A stretch of 5,752 nucleotides of DNA from Desulfuromonas sp. SDB. Lineage in GTDB: Bacteria > SDB-A. The translations under genes were made by a program, and so were the position numbers. Every line of letters starts with the position of its first letter. Position 1 is the stretch's first letter. The stretch spans positions 1-5,752 of the forward strand of contig LKUE01000138.1 in NCBI GenBank assembly GCA_001412365.1, read 5' to 3'. This document shows, in pieces, positions 1-5,220 of the stretch. Under the pieces are notes generated by a model, which was given only the letters and a program-made list of their open reading frames with translations, did not search any database and was not told the DNA's origin.

Positions 1-15
1 TGTATTGGGTTGGGC

Positions 16-33
16 TCTGTGTTCATCTGTGGT
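16..33 (-). repeat. Possible dispersed intergenic repeat motif (ACCACAGATGAACACAGA on minus)
   Basis: Read on the minus strand this stretch is ACCACAGATGAACACAGA, with CACAGA occurring twice at a 10-base period. From memory, short runs of this ACCACAGAT(G/T)AACACAGAT type recur between genes in many environmental bacterial genomes. Only one degenerate copy is present here, so repetition cannot be shown from the window. It lies just past the barrel gene and its T-tract, where dispersed intergenic elements are common. It could equally be unrelated flanking sequence. Confidence 0.3.
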
Positions 34-35
34 AT

Positions 36-56
36 AAAAAAAATTCCGAGGTACGG
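36..56 (-). terminator. Weak candidate terminator after the PorV-like gene
   Basis: About 30 bases past the stop codon, the minus strand reads CCG-TACCT-CGG followed by AA and a run of eight T. The T-run (complement of 36-43) is convincing, but the stem is only three G/C base pairs, much shorter than a normal intrinsic terminator. It is the best end signal visible for the minus-strand pair of genes. Confidence 0.25.
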
Positions 57-85
57 GGTGGTGTTCTTTGTCTAGCTGCAGTCAA

Positions 86-1081
86 TTACCGGAAATAAGC
101 AATACTGAAACGATGGGTAGCCCCCAGTTGTTCATGACTCATAAAACCGTAGTCAAACAGCAGGGATCTCCACCTGACCCCGCCACCGGCGGTTAGGTGC
201 CCGTAATTATTTCCTCCCCTTAAGAAAAATCGGTCTTTTATGGATAATTCAAGACCATAATGATTATCAATGCTTAACTCGGAAACACTCCACTGGGAAG
301 CTAACTCTCTTCCTTCAAAGTAAATGTCAAATTCCAAACCTGCAGATAAAGTTGTATTCTCCCAGGATAAAGGTGCTTTAACCACCAATCCAGTCTTCAT
401 GGAAGGATATACTATTTCCTGATTATCAGTACTCCAGGAGATATAGGTGGTAGTGGCATTATTCAATACGGCGGCGGCATCAAAATACTGGGTGCGGTAA
501 AACAATCCAATATCAGTGCCAACTCCGTAAGCGGAATAATCTCCAATAGTCCGGTAAATTCCTTTTAATCCCACCCCCCAGGAAAGATTCTGCTTAAAAG
601 TATGGGCATAGCTGATAAATAACAGATAGTCATTGTCGCTAAAATAGGAAACCTGATCGTAGTCCAGCCATTCACCGGGATCCAGGATACCATTGTTTTC
701 CCCTGCATCCCCGGTATTGGGAAGACCATCCCCACCATAATCCTGAAGAGCATCTAAGGTGTTAGGAATATCTGCAATTCCCAGATGAATAAGACCAAAT
801 CCAATTGCCCGGTTTTGTTCAGGCAAAATCATGGCAACACCGTTGTAATTTGCTTCTCCAGAAAATATATAGGAATGGGTCACAGAAATTGTCTTGGGTG
901 CATAGATCATTGCAGCAGGATTTGCATAAAAACTGTGAATTCCGGGAAGGGTAGCTTGAATTCCTCCGAAGGACAGGGAACGTGATCCATATCCTAAACT
1001 CAGGAATTCCCCGGCATATTTTGTTGCACCTAAAATTGCCGGAATTATTAAAAGTATGATAAAAAATTTATATTTATTCAA
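86..1081 (-). CDS. PorV/PorQ-family outer membrane beta-barrel protein
   Basis: Complete protein of 331 residues. Residues 1-19 are a signal peptide: basic start NKYK, hydrophobic core to about 17, likely cleavage after LGA. Residues 23-60 carry the family signature: AGEFLSLGYGSRSLSFGG, then FYANPAAMIY (the 'NPA' element). The rest alternates short aromatic and glycine-rich strands typical of a FadL-like barrel, ending in HRFSIAYFR, a barrel-type last strand with aromatic residues. In Bacteroidota PorV is an outer-membrane shuttle of type IX secretion; many paralogues in other phyla have no proven role, so transport or secretion is inference. Residues 114-142 hold an Asp/Asn/Gly-rich loop (DYGGDG, ENNGILDPGE) resembling a calcium-binding loop. 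The start is TTG with a GAGAAAG ribosome site 7 bases upstream; no nearer ATG preserves the signal peptide. It follows the lamin-tail gene by 14 bp and is probably co-transcribed with it. Confidence 0.85.
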   Translation of the reverse strand: MNKYKFFIILLIIPAILGATKYAGEFLSLGYGSRSLSFGGIQATLPGIHSFYANPAAMIYAPKTISVTHSYIFSGEANYNGVAMILPEQNRAIGFGLIHLGIADIPNTLDALQDYGGDGLPNTGDAGENNGILDPGEWLDYDQVSYFSDNDYLLFISYAHTFKQNLSWGVGLKGIYRTIGDYSAYGVGTDIGLFYRTQYFDAAAVLNNATTTYISWSTDNQEIVYPSMKTGLVVKAPLSWENTTLSAGLEFDIYFEGRELASQWSVSELSIDNHYGLELSIKDRFFLRGGNNYGHLTAGGGVRWRSLLFDYGFMSHEQLGATHRFSIAYFR

Positions 1082-1088
1082 AATATTA

Positions 1089-1095
1089 CTTTCTC
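1089..1095 (-). promoter_or_regulatory. Ribosome binding site supporting the TTG start of the barrel gene
   Basis: The minus strand reads GAGAAAG, seven bases (TAATATT) before the TTG at 1081. It lies immediately upstream of and against the stop codon of the preceding lamin-tail gene (1096-1098). The match to AGGAGG is partial, but the spacing is right, and it favours TTG as the true start followed by the basic NKYK segment of the signal peptide. Confidence 0.45.
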
Positions 1096-1698
1096 TTATC
1101 TTTCAGCCGAAAACATGGCTTTTATTCTACCCCAAGTTGCCGGATTCACCGCAGAAGCAGGAGCTTCACGATTCTCCTCCCCGGGAGTAGGCCTACAGGT
1201 GACATAATCATAAGGTTGAGGGGAAACATTTCCATCCGGGTATAATCCCAAAGAATAACCAGCAGGAACACCGGTTGAAGTGCCTGTACCTCCCCACTCA
1301 ACTCTGGAAATTTCAGAACCTCCATTATTCAACAGACAAACCATACCGATATCTTTAGTAATATCAATAAAACCTCCATATTCTATGATCAAAATACCAG
1401 GATTAAGAATTGAGTCCCAATGAGCTATAAACCTAGAACTATCCGCAACCAGAACCAACCTCTGGTTACTGCTTAAAGTTACTGAAAAGCTAAAAACCGA
1501 ACCTTGGTCATCTTTCAATTTCCACCCATCCAGGGTAATCTGACTGGAGGAAAAGTTGAAAATTTCAATCCATTGGTCGTTTTTATTCCAGCCTGTCTGT
1601 TCTGGGATTTTATAATATACCTCATTTATATGCACACCGGCTGAAACAAAGCCAGTAAATACAATTATAACCCCAATTATGTAAACCAGCTTTTTCAT
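1096..1698 (-). CDS. Secreted lamin tail domain (LTD) protein
   Basis: A 200-residue protein when started at the ATG at 1698. The frame is open 12 codons further upstream to a TTG, but the ATG gives a clean signal peptide: MKK, a hydrophobic core over residues 4-18, and likely cleavage after VSA (20) before GVHINEVYY. The mature part fits the lamin tail domain, a small immunoglobulin-like fold: HINEVYY at 23-29, DQWIEIFN at 41-48, LDGWKLKDD at 56-64, RLVLVAD at 80-86, and the closing PTPGEEN at 170-176. In bacteria this domain occurs in exported proteins, often beside nucleases or at the surface; it has no catalytic residues, so a structural or adhesive role is inference. After the domain comes a tail, residues 177-200, with NPATWGRIKAMF near the end. 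No Shine-Dalgarno precedes the ATG. It is the first gene of a minus-strand pair with the PorV-like protein. Confidence 0.75.
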   Translation of the reverse strand: MKKLVYIIGVIIVFTGFVSAGVHINEVYYKIPEQTGWNKNDQWIEIFNFSSSQITLDGWKLKDDQGSVFSFSVTLSSNQRLVLVADSSRFIAHWDSILNPGILIIEYGGFIDITKDIGMVCLLNNGGSEISRVEWGGTGTSTGVPAGYSLGLYPDGNVSPQPYDYVTCRPTPGEENREAPASAVNPATWGRIKAMFSAER

Positions 1699-1705
1699 AC
1701 AATTA

Positions 1706-1734
1706 AAGGTAACAAAATATGGTGAAATTGTCAA
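1706..1734 (-). promoter_or_regulatory. Candidate promoter of the lamin-tail gene
   Basis: The minus strand carries a perfect TTGACA at 1734-1729. Seventeen bases later comes TACCTT (1711-1706), a poor -10 with three of six matches to TATAAT. If used, transcription would start almost at the ATG (1698), giving a leaderless or nearly leaderless message, consistent with the absent ribosome site. A second TTGACA lies at 1757-1752 without a good -10 partner. Low confidence. Confidence 0.2.
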
Positions 1735-1830
1735 TAGAAACCCTGATAATTTGTCAAAAATATCATTTTTCGTCCTTCCCTAAGTGGCATAAAGTTTATC
1801 TTTAACAATAATTTTCTTTCAATTACTTGC

Positions 1831-1860
1831 TTTTTATCATTTTTACGTTATTTTTATAAT
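1831..1860 (+). promoter_or_regulatory. trxB: Candidate trxB promoter with perfect -10
   Basis: TATAAT stands at 1855-1860, 19 bases before the trxB start codon. No good -35 is found; TTTTTA at 1831-1836 sits at an 18-base spacing, and TTGCTT at 1827-1832 is too far (22 bases). TTTTTA occurs three times, at 1831, 1840 and 1851, spaced about one helical turn, which could bend the DNA or act like an UP element. The implied start near 1867 would leave a leader of only about 13 bases that begins at the Shine-Dalgarno. The AT-rich setting makes chance matches easy. Confidence 0.35.
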
Positions 1861-1866
1861 CTAAAC

Positions 1867-1872
1867 AAGGAG
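1867..1872 (+). promoter_or_regulatory. trxB: Shine-Dalgarno site of trxB
   Basis: AAGGAG lies seven bases (TCTGTAA) before the ATG at 1880. It is the only strong Shine-Dalgarno in the window and fixes the trxB start. Confidence 0.8.
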
Positions 1873-1879
1873 TCTGTAA

Positions 1880-2803
1880 ATGAAGGATGTAATCATAATT
1901 GGAGGAGGACCCGCAGCCTATACTGCAGCTCTGTATGCTTCCCGGGCTGAATTAGAAACAGTAGTTCTAGAGGGAATGCTTCCCGGAGGAAGAATTTCCC
2001 TGACCGATATTGTGGAAAATTATCCGGGAATAGCTGAACCGATATCAGGTATGGATTTAGCTCAGATCATGAGGGAGCAGGCACAGAAAGCAGGGGCAGA
2101 AATAATAATGGATATTGCTGAAAATATAGAACAGGATGAAAAAACCAGAATCTTCACCATTACCACTCCTTATGATCAAAAGTTTCAAGCAAAAGCAGTG
2201 ATTCTTGCCACCGGGACTACCGATAAAAAACTGGATGTACCCGGAGAAAAAGAATTCACCGGAAAAGGAGTATCCTACTGTGCAACCTGTGACGGACCTT
2301 TTTACCGGGACAAACTGGTTGCGGTGGTGGGAGGCGGGGATTCAGCAGTTAAGGAAGCATTGTTTTTAACCAATTTGGCTAAACAGGTGACCATAATTCA
2401 CCGCAGAGATAAGCTCCGCGCAGAAAAAGTCATTCAGACCAAGGCATTTAACAAGCCCAACTTAAATATTATGTGGGATACAGTGGTGGTGGAAATTAAC
2501 GGAGAAAAATCAGTGCAAAGTTTAAAGCTGAAAAATGTCAAAACCGGAAAAACAACTGATTTTGAAGTGGACGGAGTGTTTATTCTCATCGGTTCTGTTC
2601 CCAATTCAGATCTGGTTAAAAAATTTAATTTAACCGATAAACAGGGTTTTGTACCCACTGAAGCGGACATGTCCACTTCCATTCCCGGTTTATACATAGC
2701 CGGAGATATCCGCCCCAAGACTCTCCATCAGGTCACCACTGCAGTCGGAGATGGTTCTATTGCCGCTTATTCCGTTCAGGAATATCTGGAAAATTTTGAC
2801 TAA
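1880..2803 (+). CDS. trxB: Thioredoxin reductase (NADPH, FAD-dependent)
   Basis: A complete 307-residue low-molecular-weight thioredoxin reductase, the usual length for the family. It transfers electrons from NADPH through FAD to the disulfide of thioredoxin in the cytoplasm. Visible motifs in order: FAD dinucleotide fold IIGGGPAAYTAALYA (6-20); LPGGRISLTDIVENYPG (34-50); ATGTTDKKLDVPGE (110-123); redox-active CATC at 134-137; NADPH-binding GGGDSAVKEA (151-160) and HRRDKLRA (174-181), whose arginines bind the NADPH phosphate; and the C-terminal FAD segment GLYIAGDIR...LHQVTTAVGDGSIAA (270-296). Both the active-site cysteines and the NADPH determinants are intact, so this is not one of the ferredoxin-dependent variants. 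The common GGQ of the first FAD region reads GGR here, a small departure. No thioredoxin gene lies in the window. The start is fixed by AAGGAG. The next gene follows after 11 bp, suggesting a shared transcript. Confidence 0.95.
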   Translation: MKDVIIIGGGPAAYTAALYASRAELETVVLEGMLPGGRISLTDIVENYPGIAEPISGMDLAQIMREQAQKAGAEIIMDIAENIEQDEKTRIFTITTPYDQKFQAKAVILATGTTDKKLDVPGEKEFTGKGVSYCATCDGPFYRDKLVAVVGGGDSAVKEALFLTNLAKQVTIIHRRDKLRAEKVIQTKAFNKPNLNIMWDTVVVEINGEKSVQSLKLKNVKTGKTTDFEVDGVFILIGSVPNSDLVKKFNLTDKQGFVPTEADMSTSIPGLYIAGDIRPKTLHQVTTAVGDGSIAAYSVQEYLENFD

Positions 2804-2814
2804 TTGAATCAATA

Positions 2815-4011
2815 ATGCTGATATCCTGGTTAAGTTTAAGTATCTGGCTGATATCTGTTTCCACCTGGTCGGAAAATTTCAGTTCATTTTTCCAGCAAAA
2901 CAGCTACTGGGCTGAATATGATCGAAAATTCCGACATCACCGCATTTGCATTGCCTTCATTGGAGACATCATGGTTCACCAAAAGCAGCTGGATGCCTCC
3001 TGGGACGGGGAAAGAGAAGTTTATGATTTCGATCCCAGTTTTAAACATATAAGATATTATCTGCAACAAGCGGACCTGGTGATTGGGAATCTGGAGACAA
3101 CCTTCGGCCAGGATGGCAATTACACCGGATATCCGATGTTCAATACCCCTGCTCCCCTTGCCCAAACATTATTTCAATCAGGGATAGAAGTAGTTACTAC
3201 TGCCAACAATCATTGCCTGGACCGGGGATTTGATGGACTGACCAGAACCTTAGCCATATTGGACAGTGCGGGAATACTCCACAGCGGCACCTACAGCAAC
3301 CAGGCACAAAGTGAAAAAATTTTAATAATTCACCGCAATAACATCAAAGTAGCCCTGCTAGCCTACACCTATGGAACTAATGGCATTCCCATTCAATCCG
3401 ACTGGCAATGGGCAGTTAACCTGATTGATCTGGAAAAAATCAAACAAGATATATTTAAAGCTCAACAAGACAGTGCTGACCTAATCGTGGTTTGTATTCA
3501 TCAGGGAACAGAATATCTGATAAATCCCACCCCCTCCCAACAGACTATGTTCAAGTATATATTCCAATACGGAGCTGATCTGGTAATAGGCACTCACCCC
3601 CATGTGGTGCAGCCGATGGAAATTTTATATGAACACAATATGCCCCGGGGATTAATTGCCTATTCCCTGGGCAACTTCATCTCCTCCCAGCGAACTTTTC
3701 CCCGGGATGTAGGGGTAATAATCTATGTGGAATTTGACCAGAGAGGAGAGCAAAAACCTCTGATATCCGGTATATCCTATATTCCCACCTGGGTACATTT
3801 TGATAATTCATCAGGTCAACTAGAAGTTTCGGTATTAAATGCAAACACTACCAGCCAGGATACCCCTTACCTTAATTTAAATCAACAGCAACGGCAACAG
3901 TTGATCAGGGCAAGGGATTTTGTGGAATCTCAAGTTAGTGGGTATATGGAAATTTATGAAACAAGAATAGTGGACGATCAAGGTAAAATTATTTTATATC
4001 CTCAACCTTAG
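2815..4011 (+). CDS. CapA/PGA_cap-family metallophosphatase-like protein, probably exported
   Basis: A complete 398-residue protein with the calcineurin-like fold of the CapA (PGA_cap) family, named after a poly-gamma-glutamate capsule protein. Metal-site motifs in order: FIGDIMVH (48-55), VIGNLETT (89-96), TANNHCLD (129-136), CIHQGTEY (227-234), VIGTHPHVVQP (257-267) and YSLGNFISSQ (283-292). The fourth motif usually reads HxGxEY with tryptophan at x; here it is glutamine. Residues about 1-17 are hydrophobic and look like a signal peptide or anchor, but no Lys or Arg precedes them and the first positive charge is R37. The ATG is still the only plausible start: an in-frame TGA lies at 2797-2799, and the next ATG, inside GDIM, would cut off the metal site. 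No Shine-Dalgarno is seen. No capB or capC neighbour is present, so capsule synthesis cannot be claimed; a periplasmic phosphoesterase is an equally fair reading. Its 3' end overlaps folE2. Confidence 0.85.
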   Translation: MLISWLSLSIWLISVSTWSENFSSFFQQNSYWAEYDRKFRHHRICIAFIGDIMVHQKQLDASWDGEREVYDFDPSFKHIRYYLQQADLVIGNLETTFGQDGNYTGYPMFNTPAPLAQTLFQSGIEVVTTANNHCLDRGFDGLTRTLAILDSAGILHSGTYSNQAQSEKILIIHRNNIKVALLAYTYGTNGIPIQSDWQWAVNLIDLEKIKQDIFKAQQDSADLIVVCIHQGTEYLINPTPSQQTMFKYIFQYGADLVIGTHPHVVQPMEILYEHNMPRGLIAYSLGNFISSQRTFPRDVGVIIYVEFDQRGEQKPLISGISYIPTWVHFDNSSGQLEVSVLNANTTSQDTPYLNLNQQQRQQLIRARDFVESQVSGYMEIYETRIVDDQGKIILYPQP

Positions 4012-4807
4012 CTGATCTTCTATCCCTTTCAATCACCGCATAAGCGGAGTGGTTGTGAATACTCTCAAAACTTTCACATTCCACTTTGAACCAGGTTACC
4101 CGTTCATCTTCTAATAGTTTAACTGAAACTGATCTAACCACATCCTCCACAAAACAGGGATGATCATAGGCATGTTCGGTAATGTACTTCTCATCAGATC
4201 TCTTCAACAGGGAGTAAACCGGACTGCTGGAGTTTGCTTCAGCCAATTCAATCAATTCTTCTATCCAAATAAATTCCCGGTACCTTACTTGTATCTTCAC
4301 CACCGCTCTCTGGTTATGGGCACCTCTTTCCGAAATTTCTTTGGAACAGGGGCAAAGAGTAATCACCGGTACGTTCACTTCCAGGATAAAATCCTGCTGT
4401 TCAGTGCCGTTGTCAATTCCGTAGAAAACGCAGGGATAATCCATAATGCTTTTCACCTTGCTGACCGGAGCCGCTTTTTTCATGAAGTAGGGGAAATTTA
4501 TAATAATTTCAGCTTTCGCTGCCTGCAATTCCTGCTTTATCTGATGAAGCAACTTATCAATATTAACCAGAGAAAATTCCTGCTGGTAGCAGTGTAATAT
4601 CTCGATAAACCTACTCATGTGAGTTCCCCTGAAATGATCAGGCAACTCTACCAGCATGGAAATTTTGGCAACCGTATTCTGTCTTTTATTTTCTCTATCC
4701 TCAACCTCGATGGGGTAAATAATGTCTTTAACTCCCACCGCATCAACATCAATTTTATGCCGGGGCTGTTCCATCTGAATGTCAGGGATTGCTGACTGGT
4801 CATCCAT
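3989..4807 (-). CDS. folE2: GTP cyclohydrolase FolE2 (type IB)
   Basis: A complete 272-residue protein matching the FolE2 (COG1469) family in length and motifs. It converts GTP to 7,8-dihydroneopterin triphosphate, the entry to folate and, through QueD, to queuosine. Visible motifs: RGTHMSRFIEI (60-70); VPVITLCPCSKEISERGAHNQR (146-167), with the active-site cysteine within CPCS (152/154) and conserved H164; SDEKYITEHAYDHPCFVEDVVR (204-225); and ESFESIHNHSAYA (245-257), which supplies late conserved histidines. Type IB enzymes are less dependent on zinc than FolE and in some bacteria replace it under zinc shortage; no Zur-like site is visible here. The start ATG lies nine bases after the queD stop, preceded only by a weak GGA. 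The gene order queD-folE2 on one strand supports co-transcription and a queuosine role. Its last codons overlap the CapA-like gene on the other strand by 23 bp. Confidence 0.95.
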   Translation of the reverse strand: MDDQSAIPDIQMEQPRHKIDVDAVGVKDIIYPIEVEDRENKRQNTVAKISMLVELPDHFRGTHMSRFIEILHCYQQEFSLVNIDKLLHQIKQELQAAKAEIIINFPYFMKKAAPVSKVKSIMDYPCVFYGIDNGTEQQDFILEVNVPVITLCPCSKEISERGAHNQRAVVKIQVRYREFIWIEELIELAEANSSSPVYSLLKRSDEKYITEHAYDHPCFVEDVVRSVSVKLLEDERVTWFKVECESFESIHNHSAYAVIERDRRSAKVEDIK

Positions 4808-4816
4808 AGTATCCGG

Positions 4817-5179
4817 TCATTCCGAGTAAGTGCAATGAGAGTTTGGAGACTCCCACACCACAATTTTAGTCAGTTTAGGCAAAAGCGTTTTAATTCTATC
4901 CCAGAGCCACATAACCAGTAATTCACTGGTTCCTTTTTCCAATCCCTCAATCTGGTTTAGATAATGATGATCTAATTTATCAATAACCGGCTGCACTATT
5001 GATTTAATATCCCCGAAGTCCATTACCCATCCCTGCTGCTGGTTGACCTCTCCGCTGATGGTTACATCTACCCGGAAGGTATGTCCGTGGACATTGCTGC
5101 ACTTGTGCTCGGGTGGAACTTTACTCAAGTTATGGGCAGCATCGAAATAAAAGGTTTTAGTTAGTTCAAAATTTTTCAT
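4817..5179 (-). CDS. queD: 6-carboxytetrahydropterin synthase QueD
   Basis: A complete 120-residue member of the 6-pyruvoyl-tetrahydropterin synthase family, essentially the same size as E. coli QueD. It turns 7,8-dihydroneopterin triphosphate into 6-carboxy-5,6,7,8-tetrahydropterin, the first committed step to preQ0 and the tRNA base queuosine. The key residues are in their expected places: zinc ligands H16 (FDAAH), H31 and H33 (HGHTF); catalytic C27 in CSNVHGH; the D70-H71 pair in LDHHYLN; and E110 in VVWESPN. The motif is C-x3-HGH without the glutamate of the folate-type PTPS-III variants, which favours the queuosine enzyme. It sits directly before folE2, whose product is its substrate. 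QueE and QueC are not in the window. No Shine-Dalgarno precedes the ATG, and the upstream gap is only 41 AT-rich bases with no preQ1 riboswitch apparent. Confidence 0.95.
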   Translation of the reverse strand: MKNFELTKTFYFDAAHNLSKVPPEHKCSNVHGHTFRVDVTISGEVNQQQGWVMDFGDIKSIVQPVIDKLDHHYLNQIEGLEKGTSELLVMWLWDRIKTLLPKLTKIVVWESPNSHCTYSE

Positions 5180-5187
5180 AAATTAAG

Positions 5188-5193
5188 AATATA
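5188..5193 (-). promoter_or_regulatory. queD: Candidate -10 box of queD-folE2
   Basis: The minus strand reads TATATT (five of six matches to TATAAT), eight bases before the queD ATG at 5179. No good -35 stands 16-18 bases upstream. If real, transcription would start at or within a base or two of the ATG, matching the absence of a ribosome site. The alternative is read-through from the repeat-protein gene, which ends only 41 bp upstream. Confidence 0.22.
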
Positions 5194-5220
5194 CACTTTT
5201 AGCTGATTTTACTAGAAATA

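Noticed and set aside
565-985. Two short frames (565-753 minus and 785-985 plus) inside the barrel gene
   Set aside because: Both overlap the PorV-like gene in other frames and have no domain or start signal.
1699-1734. Upstream TTG start for the lamin-tail gene (12 extra residues)
   Set aside because: It would put MTISPYFVTFNC before a complete signal peptide beginning MKK; that stretch fits promoter sequence better.
1744-1770. Inverted repeat TGATA...TATCA followed by five T on the plus strand
   Set aside because: The five-base stem is almost all A/T with a loose loop, and no plus-strand gene upstream needs terminating; probably chance in AT-rich DNA.
2434-2718. 94-residue minus-strand frame within trxB
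   Set aside because: It is an antisense shadow of a clear thioredoxin reductase gene.
2884-3165. 93-residue minus-strand frame within the CapA-like gene
   Set aside because: It is an antisense shadow; the plus-strand metal-site motifs show which strand is coding.
4036-4047. CCGC-ATAA-GCGG hairpin inside the end of folE2
   Set aside because: It is a four-base stem with no following T-run in either direction and lies within coding sequence, so it is not a credible terminator.
4160-4597. 145-residue open frame on the plus strand
   Set aside because: It lies entirely antisense to folE2, whose motifs are unambiguous; the translation shows no recognisable domain or ribosome site.
4648-4863. 71-residue minus-strand frame spanning the queD/folE2 junction
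   Set aside because: It overlaps both well-supported genes in another frame and shows no family features.
5180-5220. preQ1 riboswitch before queD
   Set aside because: The 41-base gap has no preQ1-type stem, A-rich tail pattern or ribosome site to sequester; it is also short for such an element plus a promoter.
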